Origin: CAVUFH01 sp963740835
GTDB taxonomy: Bacteria; Actinomycetota; Acidimicrobiia; IMCC26256; PALSA-610
Direction: 5' to 3'
Length of the DNA stretch: 64,000 nt
NCBI GenBank assembly: GCA_963740835.1
Contig: CAVUFH010000002.1
Coordinates: forward strand, 806,001-870,000
The position numbers and the translations under genes were made by a program. Under the pieces are notes generated by a model that did not search any database, was not told the origin of the DNA, and worked only from the letters and a program-made list of their open reading frames with translations. Positions 35,428 through 44,482 of this stretch are shown piece by piece (the stretch's first letter is position 1; each line of letters starts with the position of its first letter).

Positions 35428-36193
35428 AGACGGGGCGCGCCGCGGGCCAGGCGTCGGCGCGCGTTGCGGCATCGCTGCCGCCGTCCATGAACACGACCGA
35501 GCCGCAGAAGAACGCCGCCTCGGGCGAAAGTAGGTAGGCGAGCAGCGCCGCGACCTCGTCCGCGGTGCCCGGGCGGCCGATCGGGACGGGGAAGACCTCG
35601 GGGATGCCCAGGATGAAGTCGAGCTGGCCCTCCGTCATCGGCGTGTCGATCACACCCGGACAGACGGCGTTGAGGTTGATGCCCGCGCCGATCCAGTCGG
35701 GCGTGACCGCGTTGCGGCGGACCCAGCGGGCCAGCGCGAGCTTCGAGCCCGCGTACCCGTGCGCGAAGCCGGCGCTCGCGATCTCCTGGGCGCGCGTCTC
35801 GTCGCCGGCGAGGCATGCGTCCGCGATGGTCTCGGGGAGCCCGGGTGTCGTCGTGGTCGAGTTCGAGCTGATGGCGACGGCACGCGCGTTCGTTCCGTTG
35901 GCAAGCGCCGGGCGGAGCCCGTCGAGCGCGGCGACCGCGCCGAAGTAGTTCACGGGGATCGCGAGTTCGTCGTTCATCGTGCCCGCGCCGGCGACCAGAC
36001 CGTCGAGGGTGCCGCCGCACGCCGCGAGTGTTTCGGTCACCATCGCGGCTCGTCCGTCGGCGGTCGAGAGATCGGCGATCACCTCCGCGTCCTGCACATC
36101 GACGCCGATCACCCGGTGCCCTTCGCGTTCGAGGCGCGCACGCGTTGCTCGTCCGATGCCGCCGGCCGAGCCGGTGATCACGATCGTGGTCAT
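35426..36193 (-). CDS. SDR oxidoreductase, 3-alpha-hydroxysteroid dehydrogenase-like
   Basis: 255 aa. TIVITGSAGGIGRATRARLE is the NAD-binding G-motif, ISSNSTTTT contains the catalytic Ser, and HGYAGSKLALARWVRR the YxxxK. The short form with long helix after ISSNS resembles 3-alpha-hydroxysteroid/coniferyl-alcohol dehydrogenases. ATG at 36193; divergent from the next SDR, with only 14 bp between starts. Confidence 0.85.
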   Translation of the reverse strand: MTTIVITGSAGGIGRATRARLEREGHRVIGVDVQDAEVIADLSTADGRAAMVTETLAACGGTLDGLVAGAGTMNDELAIPVNYFGAVAALDGLRPALANGTNARAVAISSNSTTTTPGLPETIADACLAGDETRAQEIASAGFAHGYAGSKLALARWVRRNAVTPDWIGAGINLNAVCPGVIDTPMTEGQLDFILGIPEVFPVPIGRPGTADEVAALLAYLLSPEAAFFCGSVVFMDGGSDAATRADAWPAARPV

Positions 36194-36207
36194 GGCGCCG
36201 CACGTTA

Positions 36208-36990
36208 GTGTCCCGCCCCGTGGACCAGGCCGCACTGCAATCGTTGTTCGACCTCACCGATCGCGTCGCGATCGTGACCGGCGGAACGCGCGGCATCGGC
36301 CGGGCCGTCGCCGAGGGGTTCGTGAGCGCAGGGGCCAAGGTCGTCGTGGCCAGCCGCAAGGTCGGCGCGTGCGCGGAGACCGAAGCGCATCTACGCGACA
36401 TGGGCGGCGACGCGCTCGGCATCCCGACGCACGCCGGCGACCTTGACTCGCTGCACGCGCTGGTGGCGCAGACGGTCGAACGGTTCGGTGGCGTCGACAT
36501 CGTGGTGAACAACGCCGCCAACGCGCTGACGCAGCGCCTGGGTCAGTTCACGCCCGAGGCGTGGCAGAAGTCCTTCGACGTGAATCTCCGCGGTCCGGTG
36601 TTCCTCGTCCAGGAAGCGCTCCCGAATTTGACGGAGAGCGCGCACGCCGCGATCGTCAACGTCATCTCGGCCGGTGCGTTCCTCTTCTCGTCGAACGTGG
36701 CGATGTACGCCGCGGGCAAAGCCGGGATGATGTCGTTCACGCGTGCGATGGCGGCCGACTTCGCCCCGCTCGGCATCCGCGTCAACGCGCTCGCGCCCGG
36801 CACGGTCGACACCGACATGGTGCGCGCCAACACCCCCGAGGCGCAGCAGGCGATGGCGCTCGCCGGACACCTGCGCCGCGCCGCGTCGCCTGACGAGATG
36901 GTCGGCCCGGTGTTGTTCCTCGCCTCCGACGCGTCGAGCTTCATGACGGGTCAAGTGTTGCTCGTCGACGGGGGGCTGGTCCCGCACTAA
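36208..36990 (+). CDS. SDR-family oxidoreductase
   Basis: 260 aa, classical SDR: VAIVTGGTRGIGRAVAEG, VDIVVNNAANAL, MYAAGKAGMMSFTRAMA (YxxxK), RVNALAPGTVDTDM. Ser of the active site in NVISAGAF. GTG at 36208 or 36220. Likely acts on a hydroxyl/keto group of an acyl-CoA or ring intermediate in the catabolic cluster. Confidence 0.9.
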   Translation: MSRPVDQAALQSLFDLTDRVAIVTGGTRGIGRAVAEGFVSAGAKVVVASRKVGACAETEAHLRDMGGDALGIPTHAGDLDSLHALVAQTVERFGGVDIVVNNAANALTQRLGQFTPEAWQKSFDVNLRGPVFLVQEALPNLTESAHAAIVNVISAGAFLFSSNVAMYAAGKAGMMSFTRAMAADFAPLGIRVNALAPGTVDTDMVRANTPEAQQAMALAGHLRRAASPDEMVGPVLFLASDASSFMTGQVLLVDGGLVPH

Positions 36991-37300
36991 CTGTGATGAG
37001 TGGGCTGCGATGCAGCGATACCGCGGCCGAGGGCGTAGAGGCGATTCTCCGAGTCGACGACTACCGTGGAACGACCGAACCAGTCGATCGGGAATCCTCG
37101 TGAGCGAAGGAACCGAAGGGCTGACGCAGGATGATCGTGCCATCGTCGGCGAACGCGGTGTCGAGCTTTCCTTGTGCGTCGTAGCCGATGATCGCGCACT
37201 GGTAGGCCGCGGACGCGTCCTCCCCACTCGGACAGCGTGCGAAGTTGATCGCATCGGCGCCGGCTGAAGCCGCCGCAAGTCTTCACGAACGGCCAACGCT
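36991..37300 (-). pseudogene. Remnant of a delta-60 repeat (beta-propeller) protein
   Basis: Minus-strand translation gives AIIGYDAQGKLDTAFADDGT then, one frame over, TVVVDSENRLYALGRG. The LDTAFADDGT and VDSENRLYALG blocks are those of delta-60 repeats (surface beta-propeller proteins). There is no start and the frame is broken. Otherwise this 325-bp gap between the SDR and P450 genes is empty. Confidence 0.45.
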
Positions 37301-37315
37301 GTCAAGACTCGCCGG

Positions 37316-38524
37316 TCAGCGCGACAGCCGAACCGGCAGTGCTTTCAGGCTGTTGTTGAGATTCGACCGCGTGCGACGCGGTTCGCCGGTGATCTCGATC
37401 GTGGGGAACGTCGCGAACAGCTCCTGGAAGAACACGACGCCCTCGAGTCGCGCGAGGTGCACGCCCAGGCAGAAGTGCTCGGCGATCCCGAACGAGAGAT
37501 GCGGGTTCGGGTTGCGCCGCATGTCGAACGTCTGGGGATCGGCGAAGACGTCTTCGTCCCGGTTGGCGGACGTGTAGATCATCGCGACCTTGTCGCCCGC
37601 CGCGATCGGCTGGCCGTGCAGCTCGGTGTCGCTGCTCGCGGTGCGCCGGAAGTAGTGCAGCGGGTTCTCGTAGCGCAGGATCTCCTCGACCGCGCCGGCG
37701 GTGAGTGACGGATCGGCGCGGAGGTCGGCCAGCTGATCGGGGTGCTCGAGCAGCGCGAGCAGGCCGTTGGCCAGCATGCCCTGCGTCGTGTCGTTGCCTG
37801 CCGTGACGAGCTGTACGAAGAAGCTGCCGAACTCGATGTCGTTCATCGGCGCACCGCCGAAGTCGGTGGCGAGGATCAGCGACGTGAGGTCTTCGCGCGG
37901 TTCCTGGCTCCGGCGCTCCATCGCGAACTGGATCGCGTACATCGCCATGTCGATTACCGCACCGCCCGCGGCATCGGCATCGGCCGTGGCCATGATCTCG
38001 GGATCCTGACTGCGGGTGTTGCGCTCCGCCATCATGTGGATCGCGTCCCAGTCTTCGCGCGGCAGCCCCATCAGCTCGCCGATGACCTGCGTCGGCAGAC
38101 TCGCCGTGACTTCGTGGACGAACTCGACCTCGCCGCGTTCTGCCGCGTCTTGCATGATCTCGCGGCAGATCTCGCGGATGCGGCCTTCCATCTGCGCCAT
38201 GACGCGCGCCTTGAAGCTCGGCGCGAGCGGGCGGCGGTACGTGACGTGCTTCGGTGGATCCATGGCGAGCAGCATCATCCGCATGCCCTCGAGCGCCTCC
38301 GGCGTGAGGTTCTCGAGCATGACGCCCGCCTCGTTCGCCGAGAACAACGTCGGCTCCTTCGCCACGTGCACCACATCTGCATGCTTGAGCACCGCCCAGT
38401 AGCCCGGTTCGTCGGCCATCTCCTGCCAGAACACAGGTTGCGTGCGCCGCAGTTCGGCGAACAGCTCGTGCGGGGGCCCGTCGGCGTAACCGTCGGGGTC
38501 GTAGATGTCGATCGTCGCCGTCAT
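37316..38524 (-). CDS. Cytochrome P450
   Basis: 402 aa, intact. Key features in order: MLLAMDPPKHVTYRRPLAP, I-helix VTAGNDTTQGM (acid/alcohol-type pair D-T), EEILRYENPLHYFRRTA (ExxR), FGIAEHFCLGVHLARLE (haem Cys). The style is that of actinobacterial P450s hydroxylating steroids or other alicyclics (CYP125/CYP142-like neighbourhoods), but no subfamily is claimed. ATG at 38524; divergent from an SDR with a 48-bp gap. Needs a ferredoxin partner from elsewhere. Confidence 0.93.
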   Translation of the reverse strand: MTATIDIYDPDGYADGPPHELFAELRRTQPVFWQEMADEPGYWAVLKHADVVHVAKEPTLFSANEAGVMLENLTPEALEGMRMMLLAMDPPKHVTYRRPLAPSFKARVMAQMEGRIREICREIMQDAAERGEVEFVHEVTASLPTQVIGELMGLPREDWDAIHMMAERNTRSQDPEIMATADADAAGGAVIDMAMYAIQFAMERRSQEPREDLTSLILATDFGGAPMNDIEFGSFFVQLVTAGNDTTQGMLANGLLALLEHPDQLADLRADPSLTAGAVEEILRYENPLHYFRRTASSDTELHGQPIAAGDKVAMIYTSANRDEDVFADPQTFDMRRNPNPHLSFGIAEHFCLGVHLARLEGVVFFQELFATFPTIEITGEPRRTRSNLNNSLKALPVRLSR

Positions 38525-38572
38525 GCAGACAGATAAACATGTGGCGACATCGTCGTGCGAGAGGGGTTGGGG

Positions 38573-39397
38573 ATGGGCCGGCTGGACGGCAAGGTCGCAG
38601 TGGTCACGGGTGGTGCCAACGGCATCGGCCGGGCCTGTTGCGAACGGTTCGCGGAAGAGGGCGCGGACGTCGTGGTCGCCGACGTGACCGACGACGCGGG
38701 CCGCGAGACGGTCACGCTCGTCGAGAAGCAGGGCCGCCGCGGTGAGTACGTCCACTGCGATGCGGCCAGTGTCGCCGACAACGACGCGGTCATGGCGCGC
38801 ACGGTCGATGCCTTCGGCGGTGTCGACATCCTCGTCACCGGGGCCGGCATCACGCACTCCACCTACGAGAGCGGCAACATGCAAAAGGAGTACGAGTTCG
38901 TCGGCGGGCTCGGAGACCTCATCCTCGATCCCGCGCGCATGTTCGCCGAGCTCGCTCTCGACGACTGGCACCGCGTCATCGAGGTGAACCTGACCGGCAC
39001 CTACCTCGCGATGCGCAGCGCGGTCGGACCCATGCGCGCACGCGGGGGAGGCGCGATCGTGACGATCGCGTCGGTTGCGTCGAAGCAACCGGAAGCCGGG
39101 CCTGTCGCGTACGCGGTGTCGAAGTCGGGCGTCTGGATGTTGACGAAGCACGCGGCGCGCTCGCTCGCTGGGATCGGGATCCGCGTCAACGCGGTCGGCC
39201 CCGGGTTCATCGATACGAACATGACGAAGATCGTGCGCGAGGTCGGCGCCTTCGACCCGGTGCTCGCCACGATCCCGATGCAGCGCATGGGCACCGCGCG
39301 GGAGGTAGCCAATACGGTGTTGTTCCTCGCGAGCGACGACTCCAGCTACTTCACCGGCGAGCTCTTGCACCCGGATGGCGGCTTCTACACGGACTGA
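38573..39397 (+). CDS. SDR-family oxidoreductase
   Basis: 274 aa. KVAVVTGGANGIGRACCERF, VDILVTGAGITHS, catalytic YAVSKSGVWMLTKHAA, and C-terminal YFTGELLHPDGGFYTD. An insertion around residues 100-130 (MQKEYEFVGGLGDLILDP) makes it longer than average. ATG at 38573 preceded by a G-rich purine stretch; GTG 38555 possible. Part of the catabolic cluster. Confidence 0.9.
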   Translation: MGRLDGKVAVVTGGANGIGRACCERFAEEGADVVVADVTDDAGRETVTLVEKQGRRGEYVHCDAASVADNDAVMARTVDAFGGVDILVTGAGITHSTYESGNMQKEYEFVGGLGDLILDPARMFAELALDDWHRVIEVNLTGTYLAMRSAVGPMRARGGGAIVTIASVASKQPEAGPVAYAVSKSGVWMLTKHAARSLAGIGIRVNAVGPGFIDTNMTKIVREVGAFDPVLATIPMQRMGTAREVANTVLFLASDDSSYFTGELLHPDGGFYTD

Positions 39398-39425
39398 TGG
39401 TAAGTCGTGCACTCCCGGACTAACG

Positions 39426-39439
39426 TAGAACGTGTTCTA
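39426..39439. promoter_or_regulatory. KstR-type operator upstream of the amidohydrolase
   Basis: TAGAACGTGTTCTA: 6-bp arms TAGAAC/GTTCTA around two bases, fitting the TNNAACNNGTTNNA site described for KstR, the cholesterol-catabolism repressor of mycobacteria. It overlaps the ribosome site (aggagg, 39439-39444), well placed for repression. Confidence 0.6.
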
Positions 39440-39450
39440 GGAGGCGCAGC

Positions 39451-40668
39451 ATGACTGCCACGTTGTCGGCGACCGATCGTTACACGATCATCTCGGCGGA
39501 TTGTCACGCCGGCGCGAACCACGAGACGTACCGCCAGTACCTCGACCCCGCGTACCTCGACGACTTCGACGCGTGGCGCAACAAGTACAAGAACCCGTTC
39601 CGCGACCTGCAGGACGGCGGCCGGGTGCGCAACTGGGACAACGAGCGACGCATCTCCGACCTCGAGCGCGACGGCATCGTCGGTGAAGTCGTGTTCCCCA
39701 ACACGGTCCCACCGTTCTTCCCGAGCTTCATCCTGTTCGCGCGTCCGCCGCGTCCCGACGAGTACGAGCATCGACTCGCCGGTATCCGCGCGCACAACCG
39801 CTGGCTCGCCGACTGGTGCGGCGACCACGCCGACCGGCGCGCCGGCATCGGGCAGATCTTCCTCAACGACGTCGACGACGCGATCGACGACGCGAAGTGG
39901 ATCAAGGAGCACGGTTTGCGCGGCGGCGTGCTCATCTCCGCGATCCCGCCCGACGTCGACTACGTCAGCCCGTTGTACGACCCGAAGTACGACCGGCTGT
40001 GGAAGGTCTGTGAGGACCTCGAGATCCCGATCAATGCGCATGGCGGCACGGGCGCACCGAACTACGGCAAGTACCCGGTCGCGAACCTGCTGTTCATCAC
40101 GGAAGTCAGCTTCTACTCGCAGCGGCCGTTCGTGCAGTTCATCCTGTCGGGCGTGTTCGAACGGTTCCCGAAGCTCACATTCGTCATGACCGAGCAGGGT
40201 TGCGCGTGGATCCCGCCAACGTTGCGCCGGCTCGACGCGGTGATCGACCAGATCCGCAAGACCGGCCGCACCGGCGAGCTCGCGTACTCGGACGAGCACA
40301 AGCTGCCCAGGCTCGCGTCGGAGTACTTCGCGCAGAGCTGTTACGTCGGCGTCAGTCAGCCCGGTAAGGAAGACGCCGCGGCGCGCTACGAGATCGGCCT
40401 CGATCACTTCATGTGGGGAAGCGACTACCCGCACGACGAAGGCACCGCGCCGTACACGCGCGAACACCTGCGCCAGCTCTTCCACGACACTGACCCGGTC
40501 GAGCTGCAGCAGCTGCTGGCCGGGAACGCGGCCCGCGTCTACGGCTTCGACCTCGACCGCCTCGCACCGCTTGCCGCGCAGGCCGGCCCGACCGTCGAGG
40601 AGATCGCGACACCCCTCGACAACCTCCCCGACAACCCGAACGAAGCGCTGCTGAAGGCGTCTCGATAA
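39451..40668 (+). CDS. Amidohydrolase_2-family TIM-barrel hydrolase
   Basis: 405 aa. ISADCHAGANHETYRQYL (metal site near the N-terminus), INAHGGTGAPNYGKYP, FVMTEQGCAWIPPTLRRLD and MWGSDYPHDEGTAPYTREH (catalytic Asp) define the group that includes uncharacterised actinobacterial amidohydrolases and decarboxylases of the ACMSD type. ATG follows aggaggcgcagc. The KstR-like site just upstream ties it to the surrounding lipid/steroid-type genes. Substrate unknown: hydrolysis or decarboxylation of a ring-cleavage product is plausible. Confidence 0.87.
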   Translation: MTATLSATDRYTIISADCHAGANHETYRQYLDPAYLDDFDAWRNKYKNPFRDLQDGGRVRNWDNERRISDLERDGIVGEVVFPNTVPPFFPSFILFARPPRPDEYEHRLAGIRAHNRWLADWCGDHADRRAGIGQIFLNDVDDAIDDAKWIKEHGLRGGVLISAIPPDVDYVSPLYDPKYDRLWKVCEDLEIPINAHGGTGAPNYGKYPVANLLFITEVSFYSQRPFVQFILSGVFERFPKLTFVMTEQGCAWIPPTLRRLDAVIDQIRKTGRTGELAYSDEHKLPRLASEYFAQSCYVGVSQPGKEDAAARYEIGLDHFMWGSDYPHDEGTAPYTREHLRQLFHDTDPVELQQLLAGNAARVYGFDLDRLAPLAAQAGPTVEEIATPLDNLPDNPNEALLKASR

Positions 40669-40674
40669 CGCGGT

Positions 40675-41559
40675 CTATCCCACGTCGAAGGGGCCGCGGC
40701 CCATCTGCTCGCGTACGGTCACGACCGGCGGGTTGGTGAGCGAGCGACGCTGCCAGTTCGCGCCGTCGACGACGAGCGTGTGGCCCGAGATGAAGCGGGC
40801 GTACGGCGATGCGAGGAAGGTGGCGGCCCATCCGAGCTCCTGGCGCTGGCCGACGCGCAGTGCCGGCTGGCAGGCGTCCTTCTCGTCGGTGCGGTCGAGA
40901 TTCCCGCGGATGTCGGACGTCATGTCCTCGTGCGGGAACAGACCAGGGACGAGCCCGTTCACTTGGATCCCGTAGGGGCCCCATTCGACCGCGAGCGACT
41001 CAGTGAGGTTCTTGACGCCGGCTTTGGCCGCGGCCGAGTGCACGAAGCCGGGGCCACCGGTCCACGCGTAGGACGCGCCGACGTTGATGATCGAACCCGG
41101 CGTGCCCGCGCTCAGGTGGCGGCGGCAGAACTCGCGCGCGCAGAAGAACGTGCCGTTGAGCGTGATGTCGACGACCGTGCGCCAGGCGTTCGGTGACATG
41201 TCCTCGGCCGGCACCGGGAAGTTGGCAGCCGCGTTGTTGACGAGCACGCCCGGCAGCCCGAACGCGCCTGCCGCGGCGTCGAAGGCTGCTGCGATCGAGT
41301 CGGCATCGCGGATGTCGCACGTGACCGTGCACACGGGCGCGCCGATCGCCTCGATCGCGGCGCGGCCCGCGTCCAGATGCTCGGGCTTCCGGCTCGCGAT
41401 GACGATCGACGCGCCGAGGCGCGCGAATTCCGACGCGATCGCCTTGCCCAACCCGGTGCCACCGCCGGTCACGAACACGGGGACACCCGCGTAGGTATCG
41501 GCGGCCAACGCGTGGGCGCCGACCGGCGGTGGACCCGGGAGTCCGATGGTTTCCGCCAT
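40675..41559 (-). CDS. SDR of the 2,4-dienoyl-CoA reductase type
   Basis: 294 aa. VFVTGGGTGLGKAIASEFAR and VLVNNAAANF are SDR motifs, but the catalytic segment is GPGFVHSAAAKAGVKNLTES: no Tyr in front of the Lys, as in 2,4-dienoyl-CoA reductases. Further DECR-like traits are LAVEWGPYGIQVNGLVPG and EDM in the lid. Removes double bonds of unsaturated acyl-CoAs. The ATG lies 17 bp after the enoyl-CoA hydratase stop, with gcggaggga upstream, so the two form an operon. Confidence 0.87.
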   Translation of the reverse strand: MAETIGLPGPPPVGAHALAADTYAGVPVFVTGGGTGLGKAIASEFARLGASIVIASRKPEHLDAGRAAIEAIGAPVCTVTCDIRDADSIAAAFDAAAGAFGLPGVLVNNAAANFPVPAEDMSPNAWRTVVDITLNGTFFCAREFCRRHLSAGTPGSIINVGASYAWTGGPGFVHSAAAKAGVKNLTESLAVEWGPYGIQVNGLVPGLFPHEDMTSDIRGNLDRTDEKDACQPALRVGQRQELGWAATFLASPYARFISGHTLVVDGANWQRRSLTNPPVVTVREQMGRGPFDVG

Positions 41560-41576
41560 GACTTCCCTCCGCTGGT

Positions 41577-42356
41577 TCAGCTGCCGGTGTAGCGCGGCGT
41601 GCGGTCTTCGGCGCGCGCGGCGCGCAGCTCGGCCATGTCGTCGCTGCGACTGATGAATGTCTGGTAGATCATCTCGTCGTTCATAGACGCGCGGATCTGT
41701 GGCTGCGCGAGCTGCCGGATCACGGCGCGCGCCATCTTCACCGTGACCGCGGGCGACTGCGCGATCTGGTGCGCCATCTCCCGCACCGTCGCGTCGAGTT
41801 CCTCGGCCGCGACGACGCGGCTCACGATGCCGTGCGCCAGCGCCTCCTCCGCCGAGAGGATGCGGCCGGTGAGGACCATGTCGCTGACGAGCCCGTGGCC
41901 ACACATCTCGTACAAGACCGCGACCCCGCCGGTGTCCGGGATCACGCCGTAAGCCACCTCCGGGAGCCGGAAGCGGGTGCCCGCGGCGGCGACCCGTACG
42001 TCGCACAGCAGTGCTCGCTGGAACGAGCCGCCCATCACCCAGCCCTTGCACGCCACGATGACCGGCGCGTCGAGATCCCAGAGCTGCTGGATGCCGCGGT
42101 GCCCACGCCGCATGAGCTCGTGATGCGACAGGTCGACCTTGATGGTCCCGATCGATCCGACGTCGCGGCCGGACGAGAACGACTTGCCTTCGCCGCGCCA
42201 GATGATCGCGCGCACTTCGGGATGCCGGGTGAGCTCGGTGAGTATTTCGAAGAGCTCGAGATCCATATCGTCGTCGAACGCGTTGTGCTTCTCCGGGTTG
42301 TCGTTCGTGATCGTGGCGATCGGGCCGTCGATCGAAAGTCGCACCCTCGTGTCCAT
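41577..42356 (-). CDS. Enoyl-CoA hydratase/isomerase family protein
   Basis: 259 aa, crotonase fold. NPEKHNAFDDDM and GKSFSSGRDVGSI form the CoA/oxyanion region; CKGWVMGGSFQRALLCDV is the second oxyanion helix; LPEVAYGVIPDTGG carries the Glu equivalent to Glu164 of rat hydratase. The position of Glu144 (normally GGGxE) is Gln here (GGSFQ), so simple hydration is doubtful and isomerase or another crotonase activity is possible. Operon with the dienoyl-CoA reductase-like SDR. Confidence 0.85.
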   Translation of the reverse strand: MDTRVRLSIDGPIATITNDNPEKHNAFDDDMDLELFEILTELTRHPEVRAIIWRGEGKSFSSGRDVGSIGTIKVDLSHHELMRRGHRGIQQLWDLDAPVIVACKGWVMGGSFQRALLCDVRVAAAGTRFRLPEVAYGVIPDTGGVAVLYEMCGHGLVSDMVLTGRILSAEEALAHGIVSRVVAAEELDATVREMAHQIAQSPAVTVKMARAVIRQLAQPQIRASMNDEMIYQTFISRSDDMAELRAARAEDRTPRYTGS

Positions 42357-42382
42357 GGCGGGGAACGTATCGCGAAGCGCCG

Positions 42383-44335
42383 TCAGCAGTACTGGAGCCC
42401 GGCGGCTTGACCTGAGATCTGCGCCGCGACGAGATGCGCGTAGTTCGCGGCACCGACGGAGTTCACGTGGAAGCCGTCTTTGGCGAACCAGTCGCCGTGG
42501 CAGTTCGAGAACGTGCCCCAGTCGATGAGGTGCGCGTTCGGGTGCCGCGCGACACCCGCGGCGAGATGCGCGTTCACATCGGCCTGCCACGAACGCGGCA
42601 CGCGCGAGGTCACGAAATACACCTGACGGCCGTCGCCGATCGTCTGCATCATCGTGTCGAACTCGGGATCGCCGAAGCGACCGTTCGTCCCGAGGTGCAC
42701 GACGACGGTCGATGGCAGCAGCCCTTGGTCGCGGTAGTAGGCCAACGCCGGGATCGCGTTGGCGAACTGCCGGCTCACGACCGCGTCGACGCTCATGCCC
42801 GGTATCGCCTGTTGCAATGCACCGCGTGCGCCGAGCATCACGGAGTCGCCGATCCCGAGCACACCCTGCGGGATCGCCGGGGTGGTCGGCGCGGGGGTGG
42901 TCGGCGTGGTCGCGCTGGCCTGACCGACGGTCGTCGGGGTCGTGGTGGTCGACGACGACAACGTCCGCTGCAGCTCCTCGAGTGCCTCCGATCGGGGCGC
43001 GTCCGGATCCCGTTTCTCCTCGGCCGCCTGGTTGGTGATGCCGTGGATCTTCTCCTTGCCGGGTTCCGCGTTCGCAAGGCCGGTTCCGAGCGCGATCGCG
43101 AGCAGCGAGAGGGCGACCGCGACTGCGACGCCACGGGTCGCGAGCTGGCGTCGGCCGGCCCCGCGAGCGGCCCGCACCCGCTCCGTGTAGCGGCGGATCG
43201 CCCCGGACCGGATCGGCACCTCCACGTACTTGTAGGACAGCTCCGCGACGCCCAGCGTGAGGGCGAGGCGGATCGAGAACCACAGCCAGCCCGGCGGGGT
43301 GACGCCGAACGCGCCGTCGAGGTCGGTGAGCCGGGTGACCGCGAAGATCGGGAAGTGCCAGAGGTAGATGCCGTAGGACCGGAGGCCGATCCACACCAGC
43401 ACCGGCACGCCGAGGATGCGGTTCATGTCCGAGCGCGGGTGTACTACCGCGCAGATGACGAGCAGCGCCGCGATGTCGACGATGAGGAAGCCGCCGCGGA
43501 ACGCGATCGCGTCGTAGTCGTGCGTGCCGCGGAACGACCACCACAACAGGTACAGGCCGACCACGCCACCGAGATCGAGGACGACGCGCGCGTGCTTACC
43601 GGTCGCACCGCGCACGCGCCGCGGCGTCCAGAAGAACGCCAGCGCGGATCCGAGGAGCAAGCCGGACAAGCGCGTCGGTGTTGCGTAGTAGAGGTTCGTG
43701 CTGCTGACGCCGATCGTGTACAACAACGCCATCGCGGCGGCCGAGAACAGCCCGACGCAGACCAGGACCCACGGCGTGCGTTGACGGCCGAGTCGCTTCA
43801 GCGCGACGCCGATCACGAGCGGCCAGAAGAGATAGAACTGCTCCTCGATCGCGAGCGACCAGAGGTGCTTCAGCAGTTCCGGTCGTCCGGCCTGCTCGAA
43901 GTACGAGCGGTTCGCGAAGATCTGCCACCAGTTCGACGTGTACGTGACCGCAGCCACAACATCGCTCTTCAGCTCCGAGATCGCGTTGTCGCGCAGGAAC
44001 ACGAGCGTGAACAGCACGACGACGCTGACCATCAGGAAGAGCGCGGGCAGGAGGCGGCGGGCCCGCCGGAACCAGAACTCCTTCAGCGCGATCGTGCCGG
44101 TGCGCGTGCGTTCGTCCATGAGCAGCGACGTGATCAGGTAGCCGCTGAGCACGAAGAACACTTCGACGCCATAGAAGCCGCCCGGCAGCCAGCCCGGGCT
44201 GGAGCCACCGACGACGTAGTTGTGGTAGACGAGCACCGCGAGCACGGAGATCGCGCGCAGGCCATCGATGCCGCGGATGTACCGCAGATGCGCGCGCTGG
44301 GTGTCGGCCGCAGGGGCCGGATAGGGCTCGGTCAC
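42383..44335 (-). CDS. OafA/YrhL-type membrane acyltransferase with SGNH domain
   Basis: 650 aa. N-terminal acyltransferase-3 domain of about ten helices: RYIRGIDGLRAISVLAVLVYH, GGFYGVEVFFVLSGYLIT and LWSLAIEEQFYLFWPLVIG. A Thr/Pro-rich linker (about 470-500) leads to a C-terminal SGNH hydrolase domain with LGIGDSVMLGARGALQ (Ser), VVHLGTNG (Asn) and WFAKDGFHVN (Asp/His). Transfers acyl groups onto surface glycans, teichoic acids or peptidoglycan. GTG start. The 147 bp before the next gene look empty. Confidence 0.92.
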   Translation of the reverse strand: MTEPYPAPAADTQRAHLRYIRGIDGLRAISVLAVLVYHNYVVGGSSPGWLPGGFYGVEVFFVLSGYLITSLLMDERTRTGTIALKEFWFRRARRLLPALFLMVSVVVLFTLVFLRDNAISELKSDVVAAVTYTSNWWQIFANRSYFEQAGRPELLKHLWSLAIEEQFYLFWPLVIGVALKRLGRQRTPWVLVCVGLFSAAAMALLYTIGVSSTNLYYATPTRLSGLLLGSALAFFWTPRRVRGATGKHARVVLDLGGVVGLYLLWWSFRGTHDYDAIAFRGGFLIVDIAALLVICAVVHPRSDMNRILGVPVLVWIGLRSYGIYLWHFPIFAVTRLTDLDGAFGVTPPGWLWFSIRLALTLGVAELSYKYVEVPIRSGAIRRYTERVRAARGAGRRQLATRGVAVAVALSLLAIALGTGLANAEPGKEKIHGITNQAAEEKRDPDAPRSEALEELQRTLSSSTTTTPTTVGQASATTPTTPAPTTPAIPQGVLGIGDSVMLGARGALQQAIPGMSVDAVVSRQFANAIPALAYYRDQGLLPSTVVVHLGTNGRFGDPEFDTMMQTIGDGRQVYFVTSRVPRSWQADVNAHLAAGVARHPNAHLIDWGTFSNCHGDWFAKDGFHVNSVGAANYAHLVAAQISGQAAGLQYC

Positions 44336-44482
44336 GGGGTGCGTAGGAGTTCGGCGCGCCGGGAGGGATCCGGCGACCCTCCATCATCGCGAATTGGCAC
44401 CCGAAACCCACGGACATGCCGACCCCGGGCACAGAACGCCCGAATCGCGCTCGCTGGGAGACGCCGCCCGCGCGAGAAGGGG

